A DNA stretch of 20,330 nt, taken from assembly GCA_009602735.1 (NCBI GenBank), contig WELA01004421.1:55257-75586 (forward strand). The letters are read 5' to 3'. Positions 8,102 to 17,620 of this stretch are shown here, one piece after another. Numbering within the stretch: position 1 is the stretch's first letter; every line of letters begins with the position of its first letter. The notes beneath the pieces were generated by a model that was given only the letters and a program-made list of their open reading frames with translations, searched no databases and was not told where the DNA came from. Source of the DNA: Mesotaenium endlicherianum (Eukaryota > Streptophyta > Zygnematophyceae > Zygnematales > Mesotaeniaceae). The position numbers and the translations under genes were made by a program.

Positions 8102-9530
8102 CGTGTGGACCCTGACAATTGGTCCGACCTCCTCGTTCTCGAGTACTTGCGTACCCAAACTTGGTCCTCTCCTTTGTCCCACTGTCTCCCACAGAGAGTG
8201 CGACAGGGGATTGCACTGGTGTGTTCGTTATCACTGGCACAAAGAGACTTTGTTACGCATCTTTCTACACCAGACTTGGGTTGTCCCACCACCCGCCGAA
8301 CGTGATTCTCTTATACATATGGTGGAATCCCATATAATTTGGGATTAAGCGTACAAGCAGCATATTGCAAACCAAATTCTGGTGGGATGGGTTGGTTCGT
8401 CAGGTGGCTGACCGCGTTTGTTTATGTGAATCTTGTGACCACGTCAAAAACACATTTAACGACTTGTCTTCAATTCTTAACCCTCTTTTGCTGCGTGGTT
8501 TGTTCTACCGGTGGTCATTAGATCTTGCTGAATCTTCACCCCTGTTTAAACGTGGTAGGCGTTATGTTCTGGTCATGATTGAACACCTCACCAAGTGGAT
8601 TGAGCTTGTTAGTATTCTCAATAAGTCGAGTGCCTACATTGCACGTGCCTTTATCGAGTGTGTTCTGTGTCGGTATAGAGCTTTTGCTGAGGTTCTCACC
8701 AATTGAGGGTCAGGGTGAGCTGAGTGAATTGTTGGATTGTTCTTTTATGAATCATCGTATCACCTCCTGTGATCACCCGCAAGCAAATGGTATGGCAGAA
8801 CGTAGAGTGCAAACTGCCAATGGAGGGCTCCGCAAGTATGCACTGACGACACACGTGCCTGACTGAGATGTCCAAATTCCTTGGCTTGCCATAGGATATT
8901 ATTTTAGCAACCAGGCTTCCCTCCGCACATGCTCTTCCTAGTTTCTCTTGTATGGTTATGATCCTTTCTTGCCTTCCAACATTTGGCGACGAGTCACCAT
9001 CCTTCTTCTTCTTGACGACCCCAATGTCCTCTTGACACACCTTCTTGATCATGCTGCATTATTTCTCAAGCACATGCCTATCGCTATGGGTAATTTGCTC
9101 ACCGCTCAGCACTACGACACACTATGTTATGCTCGCTACATAGTGGTGTTCACAAGTCCCGGTTGGTTAAGTTTGAGGTTGTTGATTTCGTTTGCTTGCA
9201 ACAAGAGATGCAAGGTACCTTGGATGTGCAAGCCGGTCCTGTCATTTTGCGTGTGCACACCGTCAGTCCCAATGGGCTCCTTCACTTGAGGGGTCTGATG
9301 GTCACACCGTCCGTGAGAACATGAAGAACTGTGTCCCATGCCATCTGTCTAATATTCGTAACGAAGTCGATCCTCTCCGAGCTACCGTTCCTGCTAATCA
9401 CCCATGCAAAGTTTGTGGATCCATTCGTCGGCTTGCTTCCATGTCGCTCTGCATTGATGCTATGCGGGGTGGCATTGGGCCTGCTTAGTCCCTCCCTTGT
9501 CTTGTGTTCTTGCAGAAACCGCGTATTGGT
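8102..9530 (+). pseudogene. pol: Element D: decayed Ty3/gypsy pol (integrase and PHD-type C-terminus)
   Basis: A plus-strand pol remnant reads across all three frames. Pieces in order: DNWSDLLVLEYLRT (about 8110-8155); HWHKETLLRI to VPPPAERDSLIHMV (about 8230-8325), the region before the integrase zinc finger; FWWDGLVRQVADRVCLCESCDHV (about 8377-8445), with the CxxC of the HHCC; YRWSLDLAE (8506-8532), with the first catalytic Asp; RRYVLVMIEHLTKWIELV; AEVLTN then TGA at 8703, where the second catalytic Asp reads Asn; DHPQANGMAERRVQT, with the catalytic Glu; PWLAIGYYFSNQASLRT; HMPIAMGNLLTAQH; SRLVKFEVVDFVCLQQEMQG; and HTVRENMKNCVPCHLSNIRNE. Frameshifts or stops separate several pieces. The lineage differs from A and B. 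It is dead, and the oldest layer of the nest. Confidence 0.85.
9405..9530 (+). pseudogene. PHD-finger remnant at the C-terminus of element D
   Basis: The reading HPCKVCGS gives a C-x2-C pair (codons 9405 and 9414). LC (9450) and a Cys codon 8 bases later (9458, so one base short of C-x2-C) give the second pair across a frameshift. From 9458 the new frame reads CYAGWHWACLVPPL, which has the PHD spacing C-x4-H-x2-C followed by the usual L-x-PPL. A later YWS stands where the final W-x-C would be expected; the last Cys pair is not visible. PHD fingers bind histone H3 tails, so in the intact element this module may have guided integration. The assignment rests on spacing seen by eye. Confidence 0.7.
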
Positions 9531-9840
9531 CCGTGAGGGACGTATTACGCCAAGTATTTCGACGTATTTTCAAAATACTCAAAATACGCGTCCCGACGAG
9601 GTAATAATGAATCTTTGGCGGTTTGAAAGTGCAACAAATGAATATTCTACTTTCACCACTTTTAAATCATAGCAAATTGAGTCCTCTACCATTCGCGACC
9701 AATCGCGCTCAAAGTTTCGAAGCAATTTGAAAGTTATAAGCTCTGTCAACTTTTTTGAGAATACTGAAAACACGTAATACTCACGTGTTTCCAATTTCTA
9801 CACGTATTTTCGCAATACGTATACGTTTTACGTATTCTCC
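9531..9840 (+). repeat. Inverted-repeat-rich patch with repeated CGTATT words (possible foldback element or MITE)
   Basis: Both ends are built from ACGTATT/AATACGT words. The left end contains a nearly complete hairpin (GGGACGTATT at about 9537 against AATACGCGTCCC ending 9595) and a central GTATTTT-C-AAAATAC. The right end has CACGTAATACTCACGTG, then CACGTATTTTCGCAATACG, then TATACGTTTTACGTATT. The outer words TATTGG (left) and CCAATA (right) are complementary and could be terminal repeats. I found no clear target duplication and no coding frame. It interrupts or follows the end of element D. Confidence 0.4.
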
Positions 9841-11234
9841 AATATTTATTCCATAACTAGGCATAGGATGCAAGGGCATGCTACTTAGGTTGAGAGCTAA
9901 GACCATTATGTTGTTAGCTTTGTATGTTCAATTTCATGTTGAGTTGCTTCACTTCTTATGACGCAACCCAATGCTCATGTTGCTTGATTGTGCTTTCTTT
10001 CTTTCCTCACTTCATTTGTAGGTTGCACGTATTGCCCATCATAGCCTCACATTAAGTCGGGAACCTGTCTCACTACAACTCGGCCATAACAGTGCTAATC
10101 ACTACCATTCCTCCTCGTTCATAATGCTACGATCCGCGTACTAGTTTAGTCGCACACCACCTCGCCTTAGCTCGTCACACGGTTTGCAAGACTCATTTCC
10201 CGCATAATATTAGTGCCGCATGCCTGTTAGTTGCGCATTTCAGACTCCCGTTTATTTCCTTCTTGTCCCCAGCTCAAAAGTTGCGGGCTTTTTCCCCTGC
10301 TAGGGGGGGTTTTACCCACAGGCTACAGCACATAGATTAGCCAGTCCGCGTCCAGTCTAGGGAGTGGTCCCCTCCTAAGTCACGTCCTTGCCGTCCTAGT
10401 CCCTGCTTGAGTTAGCTGCACCGAGACCTAGCGTCCTCCGATAGTCCCAGTTGCAACATTCACCGTTCAAATCAGGTCTTTGTGGTTCCAGGTGTTCGTA
10501 ACTCATTTGATTGTGATTTTAAAAAAGTAATGAAACATGTTATAGAAAACAGGCAAATAGTAGTGTCATATTTGGTTCCACAACCACGTTTGGCACCATC
10601 GTCTACCTAGTATTAAAATTGATCAATATCTTCTTTTTTCAAGGTGAAAAGTCTGAAACTTAAAGTTCCACCAATTAAAAAGCGTCTCGCTTTATTTGGT
10701 ATATTCCTCATATTTTGAAGCAAAATAGGATTAACTTTTGGGCGCATTAGTATATACTTTCATCACACGTATGTAACGTACATAATATATTCTACATTAA
10801 TATAATGTCCTATAAACTTTATCATTGATTGTTATATTTCATAAACGGCAATTTTAATGACAGGCATCATGCAAAGAACAATAAAAGTGTTATATGTATC
10901 AAATTATATTTTGATATGTTACATATTTTATATGTATTGTTTCTATTGTTTAAGTGCGCTAGAAGACGACACTGTTCCAACCAGTTCACGCTTACTTACA
11001 CGTTGTTTAACTACGTATGTCTCTCTTCCTCTTATAATAAGCATATATAAGCTCTTTTTAGTTCTCATAGACTAATTAGTAGTGAAAAAGAGTTCTTGTG
11101 CACTCTTCATTTTAGTTTGTTTTATTCATGTGTGAAGTAGAAGTCGCCGTACACTTCTTCTTATAAATTATAAGCTCTTAAAAAGTACGGAAAACAAGCA
11201 TTGCTAAGCGGCCCTCTTTGTTGTTACATGAAAG
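9841..11234. other. Gene-free stretch between element D and the solo LTR
   Basis: No reading frame here resembles a protein I know. 9841-10490 is mixed in composition and could hold the 3' end or LTR of element D; a run of seven G after CTA at 10301 might be its polypurine tract, but I could not pair LTR ends. 10490-11234 is AT-rich. It includes a small perfect hairpin at 11159-11173 (CTTATAA-A-TTATAAG). Confidence 0.5.
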
Positions 11235-11960
11235 TGTAATGAATCAGTATTATCAATAGTTCAATATTCATTTACATATAATAGTTGATTGAGTTCAATC
11301 TGCTGAACTCTAGTTGATAAATGATAGGGTCTGCTGGACTTTTTAGTATCAATCAGTATAATGACTCAGCCGAGAGCAGCAGGCTGAAGTCCACTATCGG
11401 TCAGCTTGCTGACACATTCTTTGACAGCCAACTGACTACCGTAATCGGTGTCAGTGAACTGCCTAGTTGAACGTCTAAGTGTGATATGCTAGATGAATGG
11501 CCAGATGACACCCAATTGGGTGGATGGCGATTCGGGATGATGGGACATGGCTGTGGATTTGGTTAGCCAAGGTTCTACCGACGTGGTTAACTCCCGGGTA
11601 GGCGGTGCCATTGCACTTGCCGTTGAACTGTAAACTCATTCCAGCTACATACCTTAGTCATGCTCTCGAGTTTGGCATCCGGAAACGAGGCCAACTTTCT
11701 CTGTACCGCTTATTGAGAGGACGTCTGAATCCAAGGCTGCAAGTCGTTACATAAATTGCTTACTACCTTGCTTGTGTATGAGTTTAATGATTGCATGATT
11801 GATGCTTGTTACTTGCATTTGACTTATATGTATTGCTTACGCTGGTTGTGGAGTCTTTCGCTGATTAATAAGTTAACCAAAAAATACCATAAAGATTATT
11901 TGTTGATATAAAGATCTTCTATTAATTGTTAATTGCCTATTGGTAAGTCGATTCATTTCA
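11235..11960 (+). repeat. Solo LTR of the A/C family (726 bp) with target-site duplication
   Basis: It starts TGTAATGAATCAG and ends GATTCATTTCA, and its whole length aligns to the reverse complement of the LTRs of elements A and C. No primer binding site or gag follows. It is flanked by GAAAG at 11230-11234 and GAAAG at 11961-11965, a perfect 5-bp target duplication. This is what remains when the two LTRs of an inserted element recombine. It has drifted more from A than C has, with several small indels. It points toward the Sel1-like gene, about 860 bases ahead. Confidence 0.93.
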
Positions 11961-11965
11961 GAAAG

Positions 11966-12822
11966 TCACATTTAAAATTTTTCTGGAATCCACGTCAAGC
12001 GGCCCGCTAACTCTTTAGTATTCAGTCAAATATTGATCTTGACTTCTTTCAAACCTGCCTATACCCAGTACAACTACTTTTGAGTCCTCATAAGAAATTC
12101 AAGAGTTACATATTTTGACTTTTGCATAAGTTGCTATTCTATACTTTGTTAACATCCTGCATGCAACCGGTACTTTCTCCACTCATTGCAAGTCATAACT
12201 CCTCATTCTCAAACATTTTTTTGATATAATGTCCAACTTTTCATCTCCTCAAATCCAACTAAGATTTCAATTTCTCGTTTGAGGTTTCTCTTCTCGAGAA
12301 GACTTGTGCACTAACCTAACAGCCAAGTAGAACTCCATTTCTCTCTTACAATCATAAGAGTGAGTTACGCAATCGATGGAGCCCGCCGTGGGGTGAAAAG
12401 ATCTCTTGCCTTTCTAATTTAAGTGTTATGTCACTTTTTAGCTTGTCTATATTATACTTTGCTGCCGAGTTCTCCTTGTATTCATACTTGCATGCTTGCA
12501 ACCCTCCACCCTCCTCTATACAAACTTATACTTTGCCCCCTAAGTAATAGCCCTAAATCATAATACCAGAGGTCTTTTTTAGGATCGTAAACCATAAATC
12601 CTAAACATCTTCTTCAGCAGCTTGTTCTGCTCTTTGTCTTCCACTTTGACGGTATGTTTTGCTGTCACTCTTTGTCTCCCCTACTCAATCCATCTGGCCC
12701 TTTTTGCTTCCTCTCCCTTTTTCCTCTCCATCTCCACCTTGGAGTTTCCTGCAGCAGCCGTTGCCTAAGCTTCAACCTTTTGGCACGCAAGTCTGACCTA
12801 CCTCGGGGGAGTTTGTTGTGCC
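11966..12822. other. Spacer upstream of the Sel1-like gene
   Basis: There is no gene that I can support. The last part (12640-12780) is strongly pyrimidine-rich on the plus strand and ends in TTTCCTGCAG at 12745-12754. It could be a 5' untranslated region, a promoter, or an intron end, but the gene's frame has a TAA at 12766-12768, so a splice at that CAG would not join an upstream exon in frame without a stop. Confidence 0.45.
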
Positions 12823-13668
12823 ATGTGGCAATGCGGAGATGCACCTAAGAAGGTGGACATGAGCCGGCTAACCGGTGGGGAGGAGCAGCACCGGCTCTTT
12901 GACGCTCTCACCGCGTGCGGCTTATTGGTCCTACGTTGGGAAGGAGCTGGAGCGACGCACGCTCAACCTGACTACCAGTGCCTGCGGGGCTGGTGCAACA
13001 TATTGGGCCTTGGGATGCCTATCAGCATTCAATGCGCGCGCCACTGGTACGGCAAAGCGGCCGGGCAGGGCCACGCGCTGGTCGCCATGCTTGCGTCGTG
13101 GACGTCAAAGGGGTTGGGCCACAAGGCCAAGTACGATGCACTCGTGAGCTGGCTCCGCCTGAGAGCCAAGAACGGCGACGTCATCTGCGGGACACTTGTG
13201 ATCGTGGGCCATCTGACAATGAAGGTGCGACCCCACCAGGACCCCCTGCCCCTTCTCAAATCGCTCGCCAACGAGCCAGGTGACACCCACGCTCAGTACA
13301 TCTTGGGGTGCTGTGACTTTCACGGCCTGTGGGGCCTGAAGAACGACCAGCGGACGGTGTTCAAGCTCATTCTGGAAGCGGCAAAGATGGGGTTTGCCGC
13401 CGCGCAGGAGCAGGCCGGGTGCTCTTACTACTTCGGCGAAGGCGTGCCCAAGAGCCGGCCTCAGGCGTTCCGGTGGCTCGGCAAGGCGGTGGCCCAGGGG
13501 CTTCCGGAGGGGCAAGACTCGCTCGCCGCTTTGCTGTACATAGAGCTCCGCCGGTCGCAGAAGCTGCACACGCTCCGGGCGCTGTCGGCCAAATCGTCCG
13601 CCGCCTCTCACATCCTCTCACTGCTCAGCAAGGCTGCCAGCAACGGCTGGTCTCACGCTTGGCACTGA
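12823..13668 (+). CDS. Sel1-like repeat (SLR) protein
   Basis: The 281-residue protein consists mostly of 36-residue helical repeats of the Sel1 type, which form alpha solenoids used as adaptors between proteins; the partner here is unknown. The clearest repeats are 154-190 (HAQYILGCCDFHGLWGLKND...EAAKMGF) and 191-226 (AAAQEQAGCSYYFGEGVPKS...KAVAQGL). A repeat at about 48-83 ends ARHWYGKAAGQGHA, and weaker units fill 84-153 and 227-281. No signal peptide or membrane segment is evident. The ATG at 12823 is the first after the in-frame stop at 12766; M13 (12859) is an alternative. The frame is GC-rich with GC-rich third positions, unlike the AT-rich DNA on both sides, which supports real coding. 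It may be a single-exon gene, or one exon of a longer gene. Confidence 0.7.
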   Translation: MWQCGDAPKKVDMSRLTGGEEQHRLFDALTACGLLVLRWEGAGATHAQPDYQCLRGWCNILGLGMPISIQCARHWYGKAAGQGHALVAMLASWTSKGLGHKAKYDALVSWLRLRAKNGDVICGTLVIVGHLTMKVRPHQDPLPLLKSLANEPGDTHAQYILGCCDFHGLWGLKNDQRTVFKLILEAAKMGFAAAQEQAGCSYYFGEGVPKSRPQAFRWLGKAVAQGLPEGQDSLAALLYIELRRSQKLHTLRALSAKSSAASHILSLLSKAASNGWSHAWH

Positions 13669-14140
13669 TGGAGGAGGACGAGCGAAAGTATGCGCCGTGC
13701 GTCGAGGAGCGCGTGCGCGCCGGCCGGGGAGCGCAGGCCGGGGGGAGCTCGTGCTGGTGACAGCTAGCGACGGTGGCGGTCCCCTCCGTGCGCCCTCCAG
13801 GGACTGAGCCACCCTACCAACCAATCACCGTGCAAGTCACCAAGGGACAAGGGGCTGTGGCGTTGTCACGAGCTGTTGTTTTGGAGTAAATTTGTGTGTA
13901 CAAAAAAATCATGTCCACGCTTGCGCTTGTTTTTCTCCACTCAGTGATGACGCTGTCGTGTTCTGCCCACTCCAAGAACACAAGCTATCGCTGTTGTGTC
14001 TTTATTTTGTTTTTGTCTTTCTAAATTTTGTGTATTTTAAGGGATTGTCTTTTCTTGATGTAGACTAGGTAGGGCACGAAAGGGGTACAAACAAGAGAAT
14101 GTGTCGATGTGCACAAGTGTCATAAGGTCAGTGTCACGTA
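13669..14140. other. 3' flank of the Sel1-like gene
   Basis: GC-rich sequence continues for about 140 bases past the stop and then turns AT-rich. An A-run (13902-13908) follows GTGTGTAC. No canonical AATAAA is near. I see no gene. Confidence 0.4.
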
Positions 14141-14258
14141 TGCTTCCTTCTCATAATTACATTACTCTTATTATGTAGGCATCTGGTAAAACAAGGGGTT
14201 GCTTCCTTCTCATAAATAGTTTACTCTTAGTATGTGCGCACTCGGAAAAACAAGTGGC
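14141..14258 (+). repeat. 59-bp tandem duplication
   Basis: Two adjacent copies (14141-14199 and 14200-14258) share TGCTTCCTTCTCATAA, TTACTCTTA, TATGT and AAAACAAG at matching positions, with no length difference. They differ at roughly a dozen positions, so the duplication is not recent. Confidence 0.85.
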
Positions 14259-14887
14259 TAGTTGCAATTTGGATAATTTGAGGACCACTTGTGGCGTAAG
14301 TTAGGCTTCAACACTTCAGAGGTATAGTTATTCGTTCTTCAAGTTAGTCGTGCATGGTTAAATATTAAGGAAGAGTACGTGTTGGTGCTAACTGGCCTGG
14401 AACTTGAATAAAATGCAACAACCATCCTTCCTTAGCTCTGTACTTGGATGCTCATACATACATGTATGGATGTTGAAAGGACTAACATTTCTTGCTCGAG
14501 AAGATAACAAGCATAGGGCCTAGTTTGTGGTTTCCAGTAAGGCGCCTCTCACGAAAGTTTTGTGAGGAGAAAATCAGCAAGGGTTGTTGCTCGTGTGAGG
14601 TGTGTGCGCATATATGTTCAACTCCATTTTTTCGTACTGCGTCCGCTCGTGATTGAACAAGACCGTTCAACGGTTCGATGTGACTCTATATTGTGTCCTG
14701 CCCCTGCGTCCCTTCTCGTCTCCATAAAAATACCTCCGATATTTATTAGGCCTCACTCTTCGGTAAGAGTGCAAACTTCGGGTGTTTGCGTGAGCAGCTA
14801 TGGCGAGGCTTCGTTGTGCCCTTGGTTTCGAGTTAGCTCGTGTTGGGGGTGTGGGAGAGGGCGCTCTGAGTTGTTGAACGGATCTGT

Positions 14888-15011
14888 GGGATGAAGAGGG
14901 TTGGGGCGGGTGGTAGTGGGCAGCCACAGCCGTTCGTGGTTGCGGGCAGCCATGGCCGCCTGCTTGTGAAGAGGGCGTGTGGGAGGGGGTGGGAAGGGGA
15001 GGGGAGGGTGG
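14888..15011 (+). other. Two G-run clusters with G-quadruplex potential
   Basis: The first (14888-14910) has four runs of three or more G with loops of 7, 2 and 1 bases. The second (14981-15011) has six runs of three to five G with loops of one or two bases, starting GGGAGGGGGTGGGAAGGGG. Loops this short favour stable quadruplexes in single-stranded DNA or RNA. No gene is nearby to give a role. Confidence 0.6.
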
Positions 15012-17281
15012 CTATGGTGGGATCACATGAGGGACACATGAGGGAGTCGACAGAGTGATTGCGCTGTTTTGACACTTCAGTATGTCGCAATCGTTCGAAG
15101 TGGCCTTGTGAGGAAAGAATTGTCGGTCCTCTCTCGAACCACAACTTCAATCAAGTATGAGACCGTTACTAGATCTATGTCAGTGTAAAATCTTATATTA
15201 TTGGTGGAACACGTGGCACCAGCGCAAGAGGCGGCAGAGTTGATTGTTACCACAGATCATACACCAAGCTAGCCAATGAGACTTCCATTAGCAGATGAGT
15301 ACTAGTGAAGCGGGCTGAGTACCTTTCTACTGTACTTGTGCTATTGTACTTGTACAAGCCCACATAGCTTGTTAAGAGCCAGTACTACGTAGATGATGCT
15401 CTGACCTTGGAGAGTCAAATTAGTGTTTCGGCTCCTCGTAAGTAACACCGTCAAATTTTCAAACGTGTAAAACTTACACCAGTGCATCCTACACATCATG
15501 GCTCTTTACATGGAGGCATTGCCTGTGCCCCTGCAACCGTCTTAGAACTAAATCAATGATTTTGTGTCCCAGGTTCAAGTTCTTACGAGGTATGCATGAT
15601 TTGAGGTGAAGAAGGCGTTTGCCACATGGCGCACGCATCTCTTGCCGTTTGTGTTGCCATTGGCATGTGACTGACAGCACACAAAGTAACATCACTCTCG
15701 CACGCCACTCCCGCGCTTAATCCTGTGCGCACGCAATCTCTTGAAAAAGCACACCAGACCAACTAATGCGAAGCAACGATGTGACACTCTTGACACTCTG
15801 GATTTGATCCTGGCCCGCAAAGCCATTGTCCCCATATGTATACGGCAAACTGATGGTGGCTGCTGCGTACCATGTCAGGGCATCTGCTGCGGCTTGCACC
15901 CCGAGCCTGGTGCTTTGCAGCTCAGATAGATACAAGTGCAAAATTTAGTGGTTCTTCCCACAAACTACTGCGCTAACTTATTTAATGCTAAACAAATCAC
16001 TTCATTGCCAATGAGGACTGTGTTCGACACAGGCAATAAGTGTGCCCTCTCCAAAACAGGCCAGACTAACACTAGTAACGCTAGACTAAGTCTGACCACA
16101 AGCCACGCATGCAGGCGCACCAGACACGTCCCTCTTCTGCGCGACCCCCTTACGGTGCCGCGCTCGCCCGCCCAGCGCATGCGTGAGCATGTCAGCTGGG
16201 CAGATTGTAACAACCTCGAAAACATAATCTCTGATTGACTTGTGTTTGTGGCGTTCGTCTAGAACGTGGCTAGAATGTGGCTAACTCCACATAATCTCAC
16301 TTCAAGCTTCGCCTAGAGCCCTTAGTGAGGGGCCACGAGCGTGTCTTAGTTCGGATTCCGCGGAAGAATCGTGTCCTGCAGGCGCGCATGCGAGCCTTCT
16401 TCTCGCCGATGGCACACAAGGTCCTCTTGTCGTTGAGTGGGAGAAGTCATCTCCATATCTTGTCCGAAGCGTGCGTATTTCCTCTTGGCTTCTGCTTGCT
16501 CATATACCTTAAAGTATGTTTCTTGATTGGATGCCATCCTGCTCATACACACACATAAGTTAGTGTATGTGTGGAATTCGGGACGAGCAGGGAGGTGAGA
16601 AACGATTACAAGCGTATTTTCATTGTCCTTCAAAAATCTAAATAGTGTGAAATATTGGAAAAACCATAATTGTGCATACGTACACTATTGTATATGGCTT
16701 GTCATTTGGCAAACGACAATAATTTGACTGAATGTTGCGCCAAATGGGTGAAAGTGTGCGGAGGGGCCCGCTTTAAGTATGCGAAGAGCGCTACTTGGCA
16801 ACCTTTGGAGGGAAGTTTGTGAGATTTTCCTTTTTTGGTGGATTAAGATGTATATGAAAATAGAGTTAGTCATTCACATTCATCGAGTTTGCCTAACTAG
16901 GAAATCTTGGGTGTTCTGCAACATGACATGCTAATTGAGTCAAAGAACTCCAATGTCAAGGTCATGCCAACAAAACCACGACAATTGATCAAAGTCCACA
17001 AAATGCCTAACCCAATCGTGTGAAATGTGAAATTTGGATGCACAAAGTGAATTACTATTGGTTCACATTGGGAAATTTTGAGAAAGATGGCCATGACATC
17101 AGTTTAGAAGGATAGAAATGCTCTTCAAAACTTTGCCTTGTGGTCTTAGAAAATTTGGCTCCAAGAGTGCAAACACATGGAATACATATAGCAATGAATT
17201 GTAAGTATTGAATGACACAACTCGAGAGACTTATAATGCATGCCCAATGTGCGAATTGATTGCAAAACATGGTATTACTTC

Positions 17282-17302
17282 GTGGATTATTGCATAATCC
17301 AC
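17282..17302. other. Perfect 9-bp hairpin
   Basis: GTGGATTAT and ATAATCCAC are separated by TGC. Flanking CTTC and GAAG could extend it loosely. No context suggests a terminator or element end. Confidence 0.5.
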
Positions 17303-17620
17303 CAACATTGAAGGGCGTTAACTGCGCAAGTGAGAACTTCATTGTATTGGACGGTTGCTCCGCTTGAAGTAAAGCAGGCCAACCGACGGGCTGTAGCGAG
17401 ACGATCAACCTTAAAGTGTGCGAGTCAACCGGCTTCATGCCTGTGACTTACGGGTACGCAAAATGAAGCGCATGCCCGCACATGCCCGCAAGTCGTCCCG
17501 GAGTCCGCGAACAAGAACCCTACGACGTCAAACCACGGCAAAGTACAGGACATTAAGTATAGCACATGACCGTCATTCGGGGTCTGACCGACAAAGGCCT
17601 GCCATCGACCGGGACCGTTA

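Larger units (their letters stand above)
14259..17620. other. Long stretch without a supportable gene
   Basis: Several frames of 60-130 codons exist on both strands, but none has a motif, repeat or composition I can link to a protein. The stretch contains G-run clusters (14888-15011), a short CA/TG dyad near 16546-16572 and a 9-bp perfect hairpin at 17282-17302. Confidence 0.5.

Noticed and set aside
10296..10320. Run of G at 10301 as the polypurine tract of element D
   Set aside because: I found no TG...CA ends after it that could bound an LTR, so it stays unproven.
13105..13611. 168-codon minus-strand frame under the Sel1-like gene, and a 143-codon plus-strand frame at 13329
   Set aside because: Both are shadows of the GC-rich Sel1-like reading frame, without domains of their own.
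17055..17438. 127-codon minus-strand frame
   Set aside because: It has no recognisable domain; composition is like the flanking spacer. I could not support it as a gene.
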